From Picochlorum sp. 'celeri' (taxonomy: Eukaryota; Chlorophyta; Trebouxiophyceae), in assembly GCA_010909725.1 (NCBI GenBank), contig JAACMV010000001.1:717533-781532 (forward strand): DNA of 64,000 nucleotides, given 5' to 3'. The notes beneath the pieces were generated by a model. The model worked only from the letters and a program-made list of their open reading frames with translations. It searched no databases and was not told the origin of the DNA. How positions within the stretch are numbered: position 1 is the first letter of the stretch; every line of letters starts with the position of its first letter. A program made the position numbers and the translations under genes. This document shows, piece after piece, positions 10,321 through 20,976 of this stretch.

Positions 10321-12954
10321 TCACGGACCTCTCTGGTCATCATATCTGACAGTTTCTCTTCGCAATATCTGAATTGTTCTCTTCTTATACATGAATAGAG
10401 CATATGCCATAAAGCATAATGCCACGGGGGCTATAATTGCTCCTGACATTTTTCCAGCCAGGCATTTGGAATCATCCGAGTTGCATGAATTGGTCAAGGA
10501 TGAGCCCAAGCCTGGAGCCAAGCTGCTTCCACTCAGTAGGGATAAAGCCAGAAACATGACTAATACAGAGATGTTTATCCACTGAAGAAACGTTCTTTCA
10601 TTGGCGAAGAAGGTCTTTGGTTCTACACGAGTACGCACAAGTGAGGATGTTCTCTTGACATGGTTTTCTTGATTCTGTGCTGGTTGCTCGAGGATGCATG
10701 GTATATTGCTTGATGGCATATGATTCATCATTTGATTTCTTGGATATGACCTGATTTGTAGTTCTTTGTGTGTCTACGCATGCTTCGACATCGTGGCATA
10801 CATTCTTCAATTCTCTGGCATATGGTTTTCTATGGGCGCTGTCAGAACTAAAACCATTGCTTGTTGTTTGATCACTGGATGTGCTTGCTTCCTCATTGTC
10901 GGTTAGAGTCTGATAGATTGGCCAGGAGCGCCTTGGATTACTGTCAATATCTTGATGCGGAGAAATCAGTTTGTCATCTTGGACTTGCTGGACCAATAAT
11001 TCTTGGTGATTTGTGACTAGTTCTGTATCACACCATGTGCGATTCCCCGACTCGTCATTGATTTCACCCAATGCTTCTTCTATCTGTATCTGCTGTCTTT
11101 CTTGTCTTGTCTTGTGTTGTGCTGAGGATTTGGCCCCAAAGACACGCTTGGGATTGAAAAATGCCAGCTTGAGATGCTTTTCCTCCTCTACTGGTTCTCC
11201 AAATCCCACAGGGAATAGCCATTCTGCAGCATGCTTGGCAAATACATCTTCTTTATCTGCCATTTCATCCCAATTTGCCGTTGTGAGGCGTGTTTTGTCC
11301 TCAGGATCGGGCAAAAACCAGTATGGGACATTCTCTGCATATTCCTGGTAGAGGCTTGCTGTCCCATGCAAAAACTTTGAAAACTTGGGAACAATCAGTA
11401 GCATTCCAGTTTTAACAAGATCAACGACCCATTGTGGTGGCTTTGACTGCAGTTTAATCTCGACAACCCCGTACGAAAACTCCTCCACATCGCTCCTCTG
11501 GTCAGAATATGCCCCATCTCTGCACCAGTGGACGGAGTTTGCTGTGGGGTATTCTTTCGACATACACAAACCAGTGTCCAATGAAATTCTCACTGTATTT
11601 TCTGTTGAGTTTTGAAAAGCAGTGCGCTGATACGAAGTTCTCATGAGAGGCTCTTGTCCCTGCTCAGCTATCTCAGTTGCAGCACTCGACAGAAAGACTG
11701 CATCCTTTGCCTCTTTGTTGTGGTACTGCCCTCTGAGTAAATCGCCGACATGTCTCTGTGGAATACTACCTCTTTCTTTCGAACTCGTAAGTCCTGTATA
11801 TGCATTTCGATGGACCTTTCTTTCCACAAAAATAGTCTCATCACCGTTATCAGGATCCCTATCCCCATACCAGCGGAGTCGAATCACAGAGGCCTTGTCA
11901 CGTCGGTGCAATCGATCATGATAATGTTCAAGAGCAGGTACGCTATCCAGATACACCGATGCTATGCTCCCAAAGTCTTTGATGGATGGATCCGGTCTTG
12001 TGTCCTGAAGCCGTTCAACTGGAACATCCATAATCTTCGAGCGCTCTCCATACACAAGTATTGGAAGATGCCTCATCACGTGCAATTTAAACCTTGTAAC
12101 GTTCCGAGGAAGTATCCAAAACTTTTTCGTCACGCGTGTGAATGTGTTTGGGGCTTTCCAAGTGGTATTTGTCATTGTATGGAGAGCCTCCTTGGCATTC
12201 CTGCCGTGTGTCTCCAACACTCTCACAGCCTGGTACATATCAGAGAGAGCCATGAGAAGCGACTCGATACCAGTCCCATGCTTCACAATGGACTCTACAG
12301 CAGCAATATATTCAGCTCGTGATGTTGTACATTGGTCATGCTGACCGTCCAAACAGCGTGCAACATAGTCTCCTAGGACAACATTATGCCTTGTAAAGGT
12401 ATCTGTAGACTCCACTGCCTGGCTAATTGAATCCAAGCATGATCTGATGCTTTTGATTGTCTGACGGCTTCCATTCACGTCATCACTCTGCTCAGTCTTG
12501 TCTAGAGCGCCATGCAGCTGCAGTGCTGCCTGGACAGATCTAGACCATTCAAACTCCACTCTCTGCTGCACTGTCCTATTCACCCGCACAATATCTTCAA
12601 TGAACTGACTAATGACAACACTATGCGAATAAATATCTTCAAAAGGAATTTTTGAATCTTGGCAGTGTGCAACTCGCTGGAGAGTGTTCAAAACAACATT
12701 GCTGCCTCCATTCGCATCACCACCACCCTCCGGAGTCAATGGAAATTGCTGAAGCATCATGATGAGCTTCTCAACATTAAGATATTGATCCCTCATATCC
12801 GCCACAACCTGCACAAAATAAGTACATCGATCCTCACGAGGGTCCGTCTGACAATCCAATAGCAACGCATATTTGCCCTACCTCTTCTGTCAGAACATCT
12901 TCAATCCTCATTCTCACCACCACTGATGGCGGAGGCTGCTGCCTATTCATCATC
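10321..12954 (-). CDS. VTC4: VTC4-like polyphosphate polymerase (SPX, VTC catalytic and DUF202 transmembrane domains)
   Basis: VTC complexes in vacuole or acidocalcisome membranes make polyphosphate from ATP and move it into the lumen. The short first exon ends at 12882, followed by an intron at 12809-12881 (GTAGGG...GTGCAG). The start of exon 2 (RIEDVLTEE then DQYLNVEKLI) looks like a divergent SPX domain, the inositol-pyrophosphate sensor. The catalytic tunnel domain follows: KKFWILPRNV, basic IRLRWYG, FVERKVHR, a KERG element, VEIKLQS and KFSKFLHG. The C-terminus holds RTRVEPKTFFANERTFLQW and three membrane segments (DUF202). The frame changes between about 10600 and 10760, just before this last part; an intron is likely but its ends are unresolved. 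Known in chlorophytes and fungi, lost in land plants. Confidence 0.85.
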
Positions 12955-13850
12955 ACTAGAGTGCAAAATATCTGTCCAAAAGTGTATCTCTAACCATATA
13001 TATACTGTTCCTGCGTGTTTGAAGATGAAATGTGCAGTATGATACGGCGCAACAGGCTTCTCCGTGTCTCAGTGTGCCACAGCTGCACTCATGCTGCCTA
13101 TGTGTCTTTGAGTTATCTCTCGCTTGAATGAAGGATATATTTCAGCTCGCAAACATTATCAGATTACAATACAACCTATTGGACACGCATCCATTTCCAT
13201 ACAACACGTGGGATGCATTACTGGCTCATCCGAGGCAATCCTCAAACCTTGGACGGTCCAAGATTGCCATTCCATCCAAGGCGCGGCCGTACTGTGAATT
13301 GCGTAGAACCCCCTCTTGAGAGTCTTTTTGTCTGTTTTCCAAGGATGATGCTAGTCTTTCGAGAAATGAAGGTCATTTCGAGCGCCCTGTACTTGGAATA
13401 GTACGTGGGCATATACCCAATGGTATGGAAACTTTGAAGAAATAACACAAGAACAAGAATCATGGGTTGCTGTCTGGAGCTAGTATTACAACATTAGAAG
13501 GAAGTCAGGAGAGGTACACGAAGTTCAGAAAAAGACTATGCTATATACGCTACTTCAACAATATTATACTTCGATCTGCAATCGATCGATCTGGAAAGAG
13601 GTCAACATCAACAGGTCATTGAACGGTGGAAGCAATGCATGCCGCCCAACACGATGAATTGGCACTCGTGCCAATTGCTGTAGAAAAACAGACAAAGGAA
13701 AACAAAACAAAGTCAACATGTGCAAATCGCACAACCATAGGAATATCCTGATACATCTTTGTAGATGAAACAACCAATTTGTCAGCATCCATTGTGGCAC
13801 ATCATCATCTCATGGAAGGTACTCTGGCATGAAGATTTGGGAAAAGGGCC
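12955..13850. other. Intergenic region of 0.9 kb with no recognisable gene
   Basis: Lies between the 5' end of the VTC4-like gene and the 3' end of the protease gene. Only short unrelated frames are present. It contains the 20-bp palindrome at 13657-13676. Confidence 0.45.
13657..13676. repeat. 20-bp near-perfect palindrome
   Basis: Arms AATTGGCAC and GTGCCAATT separated by TC. It could be a dimeric factor site or a hairpin in the 3' region of the protease transcript. No known element matches. Confidence 0.4.
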
Positions 13851-15068
13851 TTATGGCCTCGAGACGGAGACAGTGCGAGGCTGGTAGATCCACCTTTGTG
13901 ACTCGCAAATTCCTTCCCCAGCTGTAATAGCCAGGCGCATGAATCCCTCCTCACCCCAGTCTTCTCCCCAGCTGTTCTTGATGAGCCAGCTGTCTGAGGA
14001 GAACTGTCCAAGATTCACTGTTGCATATCCATAGAGCATCACGGCATGATTTACATCTCTGTTACTGCAAGCTCGGCTGTAAATTCCTCCAGAGTAGAAC
14101 TGGAATCCATTTTCTGCCCGTACATATTGCACCACGGGTCTCACACCAAGCGCCCCCTTGATAGCGGTAACGTTCTCTGTCTCCACTTGTGTAAACCCTC
14201 CATATGGTTGAGATATGACCACGCCTGGAGCTGGATCTCCATTTTCTGTTTGTGGGTTTTGTGTACAAGCTCCAACATTACCACGGTAAGGATAAAAGTC
14301 CTCGTATGTAGCGTTGAACTGGGTCATATACCTGAATGCCTCTGGGCTTGACCCACCTACTCTGCAGGTGTTCCTGAAATACAGCGTGCCATCTGGATGT
14401 CTTGTTGGAGGTCTCGCGCAATCGACAATCTGTTGCTCCGAAATATCAATATTCCAGTCTGGATATTTCAAATCGTTTGCAATCAAGAAGGACGACTCAG
14501 CAGCCGCAGCTGCAGCGAATGCCCAGCATGTCCCGCAGTTGAGCTGATTCTTAACACCAGTCACTTTCCCCTTCTTTCTCCAGTCGACACCATCGAAAAT
14601 CTTGGTGAATTCAGCTGGCTTGAAATCAAATTTATCTGGCTTAATATCCATCAAATGGCTGCTGAGGAACTCAAACCAGCTCATATCAGCGTACAGAGTG
14701 AGAGCAGTCCACCAAGGCTGCTTCTCCTCTTCATTCTCAATGTTCGTCTCGGCAATATACCACAAGTTCTCTGTAAATATCTTGAGCTTTTCTGATCTTT
14801 CTTTGGTGGACCATTTGATATCGTAGTGATCACGATATGATCGAGAAAGCTCCGCGACCTCGAGCTTGGCCGCAGCTGAAACTTTCTTATTCTTGGAGTC
14901 GTACCGTTTCTTCAGATCAAGCACATCTTTACTCCAAGCCACAGCCTCCTTTTGAGTCTTGAATGAAAACTGTGGGGATGGAATAGGCTCGGTGTTTATG
15001 GCAAGCACTGATATGCTGCAGAGCAGCAAGACTGCCACAAAGAAGGCACCCTGGAAAAGAGTCATCAT
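13851..15068 (-). CDS. Papain-family (C1A) cysteine protease, secretory or vacuolar
   Basis: An intronless gene of 405 residues. It starts with a clear signal peptide (FFVAVLLLCSISVLA), then a propeptide of about 150 residues with I29-inhibitor-like charge pattern, then the mature peptidase from about residue 160. The catalytic Cys is in NCGTCWAFA, the His in DVNHAVMLYGY, and the Asn in WLIKNSWGEDWGEEGF; the oxyanion Gln is in VKNQLNCG. There are at least six further cysteines for disulfides. It probably acts in a lysosome-like vacuole or outside the cell. The ATG at 15068 is the natural start because the signal peptide follows it directly. Confidence 0.92.
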   Translation of the reverse strand: MMTLFQGAFFVAVLLLCSISVLAINTEPIPSPQFSFKTQKEAVAWSKDVLDLKKRYDSKNKKVSAAAKLEVAELSRSYRDHYDIKWSTKERSEKLKIFTENLWYIAETNIENEEEKQPWWTALTLYADMSWFEFLSSHLMDIKPDKFDFKPAEFTKIFDGVDWRKKGKVTGVKNQLNCGTCWAFAAAAAAESSFLIANDLKYPDWNIDISEQQIVDCARPPTRHPDGTLYFRNTCRVGGSSPEAFRYMTQFNATYEDFYPYRGNVGACTQNPQTENGDPAPGVVISQPYGGFTQVETENVTAIKGALGVRPVVQYVRAENGFQFYSGGIYSRACSNRDVNHAVMLYGYATVNLGQFSSDSWLIKNSWGEDWGEEGFMRLAITAGEGICESQRWIYQPRTVSVSRP

Positions 15069-15628
15069 TTAAACAATGCGGTAGAACCCAAATCGTTTTT
15101 TATGCGTGTATGAATAAAAAAGATTTATCTTAGCTTGCATATGTCATTTTGTGGCCGGATCGGTATGCTTTTGGAGAGGAAATCGATTCTTACGACATGC
15201 TCTTCTTTCCCCTCTGGATGGTCCTGCAGGCCCAGCTGGCGAAGAAGCTGCCTGTAGGCGTCTTGATCGATCCAGCATGGACGCCGACCGGCATCATGGT
15301 GGTGACGTGATCATCTGCCCGTGAGGGCAGATTTTCCAGTCAACTCCTCAAGAGTGCCTGCAGTACGTACTGTGTATCCACACAGAGGCTTGCCAACAAC
15401 AGTTGAATAACGCCGCTAGTATATCGATGGGACACCGCAACAAAATCAGTAAAAACAAATTAATCAATATCCTCATTTAGATGTACACGCGACTACATTG
15501 TGCAAAAACATGCATGTCTGTTTAGCAAAATTGCACTCGACACCAATTGAAACAAGAAAGGCAGCGTTTTGCATGATATCGAATTCAAACATGCATATTT
15601 TGGAATAAAAATACCGGTATCATCTTTG
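15069..15628. other. Intergenic region shared by two divergent genes, with a GC-rich structured patch
   Basis: Separates the protease gene (minus) from the pseudouridine synthase gene (plus), so both promoters probably lie here. A GC-rich patch at about 15190-15370 contains the hairpin at 15313-15332. No tRNA, snRNA or SRP motif was recognised. Confidence 0.4.
15313..15332. repeat. Hairpin with 8-bp perfect arms and a GTGA loop
   Basis: Arms ATCTGCCC and GGGCAGAT enclose GTGA, a GNRA-type tetraloop if transcribed. It is the only strong hairpin in the divergent promoter region, and its function is unknown. Confidence 0.35.
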
Positions 15629-16438
15629 ATGATGTCCCATCGGGCCTTGACAACGAGCAGGTGGGTGTGCTCACTGAAAAAGTACAATAGTCTGCGCAGG
15701 CTTTTAGCCCAAGCGGATATCACTGTTCTATATGAAGATGACTTCATCATGGCAGTGAATAAACCATCGGGGCTTGCATCGCAAGGAGGGAGCAAGGTTA
15801 CAGCATCTGTTGACTCCATCCTTACTGCTGACGTGGGTACCTCTGAGCCACTGAGGCTTGTCCATAGGCTGGATAAGATGTGCAGTGGTGTGTTGGTTCT
15901 GGCCAAAGATAGAACAAGTGCGAGGGTTGTATCACAATGGATGGGGGGAGATGCATCTATCAGTAAGGAATACTTGGCAATTGTGTATGATGGAGGCAAT
16001 GGGTTTCCTCCTGCCAAAGCCAGGAGGGGCAATTCTATGGAAATTTCAATACCGATTCAAGGAAAGCATGCCACGACAGAGTGTACAATTATGGAGATGG
16101 ATCGTCGACGGCATCTATCCCTTGTCAAGTTGATACCCAAAACTGGAAGGATGCATCAGCTGCGGAAACATTGTGCATCTGGTCTCAATGCAGCGATTCT
16201 TGGGGATAGCGTGTATGGAAAAACACGAGGGGAGCAGAAGATTGTGCTGGATGAAATTATGAATTACGATGCGTCGTGGCCAATATTTTTGCATTGCAGA
16301 CAAATCAAGGTTCCATGTATTGATGAGCATGTTCTTCGGACAGGAAAGAACCTTCACGGTTTTATCAAAATTGAGGCACCATTTCCTGAATACTTTAGAC
16401 GCGTATTTCGCATGTGCGGATGGATGAAAACATCATAG
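15629..16438 (+). CDS. RluA-family RNA pseudouridine synthase, probably organellar
   Basis: A 269-residue protein converting uridine to pseudouridine in rRNA or tRNA. The catalytic Asp is in LVHRLDKMCSGVLVLAK, the family signature; the C-terminal half includes PKTGRMHQLRKH and GDSVYG motifs typical of RluA. I chose the first of two adjacent ATGs at 15629/15632; the resulting N-terminus (SHRALTTSRW, basic, no acidic residues) looks like a mitochondrial or plastid presequence. No S4 domain is evident. The gene ends 18 bp from the convergent aminotransferase gene. Confidence 0.88.
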   Translation: MMSHRALTTSRWVCSLKKYNSLRRLLAQADITVLYEDDFIMAVNKPSGLASQGGSKVTASVDSILTADVGTSEPLRLVHRLDKMCSGVLVLAKDRTSARVVSQWMGGDASISKEYLAIVYDGGNGFPPAKARRGNSMEISIPIQGKHATTECTIMEMDRRRHLSLVKLIPKTGRMHQLRKHCASGLNAAILGDSVYGKTRGEQKIVLDEIMNYDASWPIFLHCRQIKVPCIDEHVLRTGKNLHGFIKIEAPFPEYFRRVFRMCGWMKTS

Positions 16439-16456
16439 TTTATCTGATGAGAGAGA

Positions 16457-17692
16457 TTACACAGTGTGTAGCCAGGATGATGCATACTCTGCATCATTCA
16501 GCATTCCATGCTGAATATCAAGCAATGTTGTTCGCACGCGTGTCGTGATCGGTCCGGATGCATGTATAGGAGTCAATCGTTCTCCATTTTTTTGTACTAA
16601 AGAGCCGATTGATTGGACTCCACTGGCAGTGCCGCAGGCAAACATTTCAATGAGAGATCCATGATTGGCAGCGTGTTGCACTTCTTCCAGCGTGATTGTC
16701 CTTTCCATAACACGCACTGCAGGCATGTCAGGCCATCCTCGTATAATATCAATAATGGATGCCCGGGTGACGCCCGGCAGGATTGTATCAGTTAATGCTG
16801 GGGTGACCACATGAAGGCACTCCTTGTGCTGAAACACAAAAAACACATTCATGGTACCACATTCAGCAATGCTCAGCTTGCTTCCTGGGGAGGTAGATGG
16901 AGCTAGATACAGCACCTGGTCTGCTCCAAATAGATCTTTTGCTTGTTTCTGAGGATGGATCGTCGATGCGTAGTTTCCAGAAAGTTTGACGTGTCCAGTG
17001 CCGCCGGGCCATGCACGGCAATGCTCCTCTTCAACAAACAACGTCATGGGACACTGTTGATCAACCACATCAGTGCACGGGGATAATATGACCGTCATTG
17101 TTGCTTCTTGTGGACTTGTAACTCCAAGCATTGCAGATGAAGAAAACAAGAGAGGTCTCACGTAGAGCGACTGGCCCCTCATATGTGGAACCCGATCCTG
17201 ATCCAGACGAACTAGATCTTTGATGCTCTCCAGCAACTGATTCGACGAGATCTGTGGCAATTGTAGGCGTGAGGCTGATACTCCAAGCCTCTTGAGATGT
17301 ATGTCGGGTCGAAACAAATGAACTTGCTGAGGATCTGTCAGGTTCCGAAATGCCTTGATGCCCTCAAAGCATGCCATACCATAATGCAGCACCTGACTCG
17401 CTGGATGCATTGGAATGTCTCCAATCGCCGTCAACGTTGGTTCACTCCATCCATGAATATATGAATACCGCATCGTCATCATATGGTCTGTGAACTGCTT
17501 GCCAAATCCCCCTTGCTTTTCTTCTCCATTTCGTTCTTCTTTATTTTCACCTGTACGGTACCGTATGTGCCTCATATATGTGTTGTCATGAGGCACGGCG
17601 AGAAACTTTGTATCCTCTCCTCTGCTGCTGTCACGACAGAAATGGGATATGAAAGAGCGAAAACCACGAAAGAAAAAGCTACTCCTCCTCAT
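16457..17692 (-). CDS. Branched-chain amino acid aminotransferase, organelle-targeted
   Basis: A class IV PLP aminotransferase interconverting Leu/Ile/Val and their 2-oxo acids. The motifs are FEGIKAFR, the Schiff-base lysine in GHVKLSGNYAST, AECGTMNVFF and GTASGVQSIGS. The open frame extends to 17914, but the best start is the Met at 17692, because RRSSFFFRGFRSFISHF then gives a typical mitochondrial or plastid presequence; that yields 411 residues. An alternative Met lies at 17785. The 5' end is divergent from the cardiolipin synthase gene, and the two probably share the 18-kb promoter region. Confidence 0.9.
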   Translation of the reverse strand: MRRSSFFFRGFRSFISHFCRDSSRGEDTKFLAVPHDNTYMRHIRYRTGENKEERNGEEKQGGFGKQFTDHMMTMRYSYIHGWSEPTLTAIGDIPMHPASQVLHYGMACFEGIKAFRNLTDPQQVHLFRPDIHLKRLGVSASRLQLPQISSNQLLESIKDLVRLDQDRVPHMRGQSLYVRPLLFSSSAMLGVTSPQEATMTVILSPCTDVVDQQCPMTLFVEEEHCRAWPGGTGHVKLSGNYASTIHPQKQAKDLFGADQVLYLAPSTSPGSKLSIAECGTMNVFFVFQHKECLHVVTPALTDTILPGVTRASIIDIIRGWPDMPAVRVMERTITLEEVQHAANHGSLIEMFACGTASGVQSIGSLVQKNGERLTPIHASGPITTRVRTTLLDIQHGMLNDAEYASSWLHTV

Positions 17693-18059
17693 ACCAGACC
17701 CCGTCAGTCGACAACACCCTCCCTCCCACCACCTCTCTCCAGTAGACCCAACTATGGATGCAGACAACTGCCGTCTACTATGCATTCCTTGTACTATTAT
17801 ATAGATATCAACGTGATCTATACTGACCAAATCCCTGCGTTCCCTCGCTGAGCACCCAATCTGACCACTCATCTTGCTCTGTCCACCCAACTGGTCTCTT
17901 TTGTTCAAAGCCAAGCTGAGATTGTTGTTCAGTCTTGGATTTCCACCGCAGTAAACCTTGCCGTCCCTCCATCATTAAGAGACCCTTTGTAATACTCGAG
18001 TGGTCTAAAAAAACAAATCTAGACATACAGGAGCCCTCTATTTATGCTCCACAGAGCTC

Positions 18060-19250
18060 ATGTTGTCTCGACAACAGCCTGTGTGTCGGCAACTGCAACG
18101 TCTCCTGACGGCGGAGTGGAAAGAGGCCCCTTTTTCATCGATTGCAGTCTCATTAAAACAAAAATATGATTCTATTCTAACAGTAGATGATAGAAGGGAT
18201 CTGCGAGAACTCTGGAGTGCCGATGCCCGGAACGCCGTGCTGTTTGTAAACCACCAGCTCAACCGCTACGGCAGCTCTGGCCATGATGATGATGCTGATC
18301 AGCATCAGCATCACGGTGTCCAAGATAGATTGTCGATAAGGAGCATAAGAAGGAAGAATGAGAGTGTCGGGTGGATACCATACAAGAGAGATGCAGGGAT
18401 GTTTGGAGCTGCGTCTCCTTCCTATTGTGCAGGACACAGCATTGCTGGTGCACAAGAGTCTTTGCAACTCTCCTGTTCTTCACCATATTCTACCAAGACG
18501 GGCAGCAATAAGAAACATACATCTCAGCGGAACTTATATGTAGAAAAAGAAGAAGAGGAAACTGCTACAGCAAAGCATGATGGTCACAAGGTTGGAAGAA
18601 TGCAAGACCCAACACAAGGAGGGTGGTCCTATGAGACAGTGGTCAATCTTCCAAACAGCCTCTCCATGCTCAGACTCCTCTCTGGACCAGCCATAGGCCA
18701 TCTCATCATCCATAATCAAATGAATATTGCTATTCCAGCGCTTGTCCTATCAGCATTAACGGATTGGCTGGACGGATACGTTGCTCGGAAACAGCTCACA
18801 ACCAATGTCCTTGGAAGTTACCTGGACCCATTAGCAGACAAAGTACTCGTAGGAAGCGTCGTGCTCGCTCTCGGATACTCTGGAGCACTCCCTTCATATT
18901 TATTCAATCTCATCGTCGGCAGAGATGTACTCCTCATATCAGGCGCATGCATTGCACGAGGACAGACACTGGGCTGGAGGTGGCCAGGCGTGACCACATT
19001 CTTCAACATATCAGGCCAAGCAACAGCTCCTGACAAGCCTGCAGCCCCCAAAGTAGAACCTCTATACATCAGCAAAGTCAACACAGTCTTCCAACTCACC
19101 CTCATATCCAGTTGTCTCACAGACGCATGGATTGGATGGCCAGGCCCTGAGATTACCCTGGGCATCCTGGGACCAACCACTGCCCTGACGACAATCTGGT
19201 CCTTTGTAGCATACCTGTACGCCTACAAAACTGGTAAAATTTCCATGTAA
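18060..19250 (+). CDS. CLS: Cardiolipin synthase (CDP-alcohol phosphatidyltransferase type), mitochondrial
   Basis: Joins CDP-diacylglycerol to phosphatidylglycerol to make cardiolipin in the inner mitochondrial membrane. The CDP-alcohol signature D-G-x2-A-R-x8-G-x3-D-x3-D is complete in DWLDGYVARKQLTTNVLGSY and the following LDPLAD. EPLYISKVNT is typical of eukaryotic CRLS1-type enzymes. Several membrane segments surround it. The N-terminal 190 residues are unusually long: a basic presequence, a His/Asp/Gln stretch near residue 75, and an acidic lysine-rich linker. The stop codon overlaps a TGTAA pentamer. The length is 396 residues against about 300 for the human enzyme. Confidence 0.9.
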   Translation: MLSRQQPVCRQLQRLLTAEWKEAPFSSIAVSLKQKYDSILTVDDRRDLRELWSADARNAVLFVNHQLNRYGSSGHDDDADQHQHHGVQDRLSIRSIRRKNESVGWIPYKRDAGMFGAASPSYCAGHSIAGAQESLQLSCSSPYSTKTGSNKKHTSQRNLYVEKEEEETATAKHDGHKVGRMQDPTQGGWSYETVVNLPNSLSMLRLLSGPAIGHLIIHNQMNIAIPALVLSALTDWLDGYVARKQLTTNVLGSYLDPLADKVLVGSVVLALGYSGALPSYLFNLIVGRDVLLISGACIARGQTLGWRWPGVTTFFNISGQATAPDKPAAPKVEPLYISKVNTVFQLTLISSCLTDAWIGWPGPEITLGILGPTTALTTIWSFVAYLYAYKTGKISM

Positions 19251-19287
19251 AAATCCAAATTTTCCTTATAAAACGCCAACAGATAGA

Positions 19288-20737
19288 ATGGGGTGTGGAT
19301 CGAGTACGCCAGTGAAAGAAACCGGTTCCACGACCTCTGCGAAGAAGCATAACGAGATGCGCACGCAGGATAGTTCTCAGCGGGGCCCTACTCTCTATGT
19401 GGGTCCACATTACAAACAATTGAAACATCTTGGTACGGTTGGCGTCGTAATTGGTATTAGGGTTTGTCCGTCGAGGTTGAATAATCTTCTTCATCCAACC
19501 GTGGTCTGGAACGCCCGTCTTCTTCTTTTCTTGTATGATTTACCTGAATATATATATCTATATGCAGGTAGGGGAGGGACTGGAGATACGTGGGCGTTTT
19601 TGGATAAGAGGAGTGGGGAAGAGGTTGCTATCAAGTTTTTGAAGAGGCCACTTCCAAAAGTTTTGTTGGAGAATATCAAGAGAGAGTTTGCGGTACGGCA
19701 TCTTGTTGCTGATATGGTTGTTGTTGTGCTAGTACCATATCTTTTGTTGATTCTCTGGTACCATCACCTGACTCGTTGCAATACATGTGTGTGTGTAGAT
19801 TCAAACTGATTTGGGATTCGGGCATGAAAATGTGATCAAAGCGTATGAGGCTGTGTTGACGCCAACCCATCTGTGTTTGGTGATGGAGTATGCGAAAGGT
19901 GGAAGTCTGACGTCGTATGTGGCTGATAAATGGAAGGAAGCGCAGGCGAGAGGGTTGTTCTTATCTGAAGATGAAGCACGGTATTTCTTCAAGCAGTTCT
20001 TGTCCGCTGTCAATTACTGTCACAATCACAGAGTGGTTCATAGGGATTTGAAACTTGATAATACATTATTGGATAATTCGAAACCGCCGATTATTAAAAT
20101 TTGCGATTTTGGGTTTGCGAAAACCTGGAGTGAAGAGGCCAACATGTATACCCAGATTGGAACGCCAGTGTACATGTCTCCAGAGCTCATCAATCAGGGT
20201 GCCAAGGATAAAGGGTATGATGGTCGGTCGGTCGATGTATGGGCGTCTGGTATCCTGCTTCTTGTGATGCTTTTGGGATCATTCCCATTCGATCATACAG
20301 AGCATCCTGATCCAAATACGAGTGAGGCTCATCTGGAAGTGTGGCTGCAGCAGGTGTCCAAGAGGTGGAGCGAAGTGCCACACATGGCCGAGGCTGTCAA
20401 GAAACTTTCCCCGGAAATCAAGGACTTGTTGAACAGAATTTTTGTTATTGATGCGGCGAAACGAGTCACCATCAAGCAGATTGAGCGCCACCCGTGGTAT
20501 AAAATGCCTCTTCCAGAAAAGTATGATGCTGTCATTAAAAAGTTGGAAGAGTCGCATAAAAAGCTCGATGTCTATTATCAGAAGAGGAAGGATCACGAGA
20601 AAGAGTTTGCTGAGCGTACAAAGAAAATTGAGGAATTGGTAGAGCGATCTACGTCGCTGCCAGAGCCGGGTGATGAGGAAATTGTCACAATTGACCTGAG
20701 AGAAGATGCTCTGTTGTCACAAGCAGCAGCAGCGTGA
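19288..20737 (+). CDS. SnRK2-like Ser/Thr protein kinase with N-myristoylation motif
   Basis: Three exons (19288-19432, 19568-19692, 19799-20737) with GTACGG donors at both introns give 402 residues. The protein begins MGCGSSTP, a strong N-myristoylation and palmitoylation motif. The kinase domain has the Gly loop LGRGGTGDTW (split by intron 1), the VAIK lysine, HRDLKLDNTLLD, DFGFAK and GTPVYMSPEL. EFAIQTDLGFGHENVIKAYE and the TPTHLCLVMEYAKGG hinge are close to plant SnRK2 kinases. The C-terminus has a charged coiled coil (about residues 335-375) and an acidic end, where SnRK2s carry regulatory boxes. It probably acts at a membrane in stress or nutrient signalling; the inputs are unknown. Confidence 0.88.
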
Positions 20738-20811
20738 TTGCTCAATTCTTACATTTTGACGACTACTCAGACAATTAGCAGTAGTAGAATTCATATTACT
20801 ACGTATATTGT

Positions 20812-20816
20812 TGTAA
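20812..20816 (+). terminator. TGTAA polyadenylation signal for the kinase gene
   Basis: Pentamer 74 bp past the stop. Confidence 0.45.
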
Positions 20817-20976
20817 ATATCTACTTGAATAATGAAAACGTTGCGTGGGTGCGTTTCCTTGTGACATTGCAACCTGTGGTTGTAGAGACTGACTTGTCTT
20901 TACACGACTATATTTGCGTTGCAGGTGTTTGGATCGGACTCTGAGGTGCTATAGTCCTGTTTCAAGAGTTTTTTCT

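Noticed and set aside
15195..15300. Short minus-strand frame in the GC-rich patch upstream of the protease
   Set aside because: It reads like protein over 35 codons, but the frame that looks best has a stop just upstream, no ATG, and no acceptor in phase.
20914..20976. Upstream extension of SelO from a TTG
   Set aside because: Nuclear genes rarely start at TTG, and the extension has no targeting features; I start at the first ATG.
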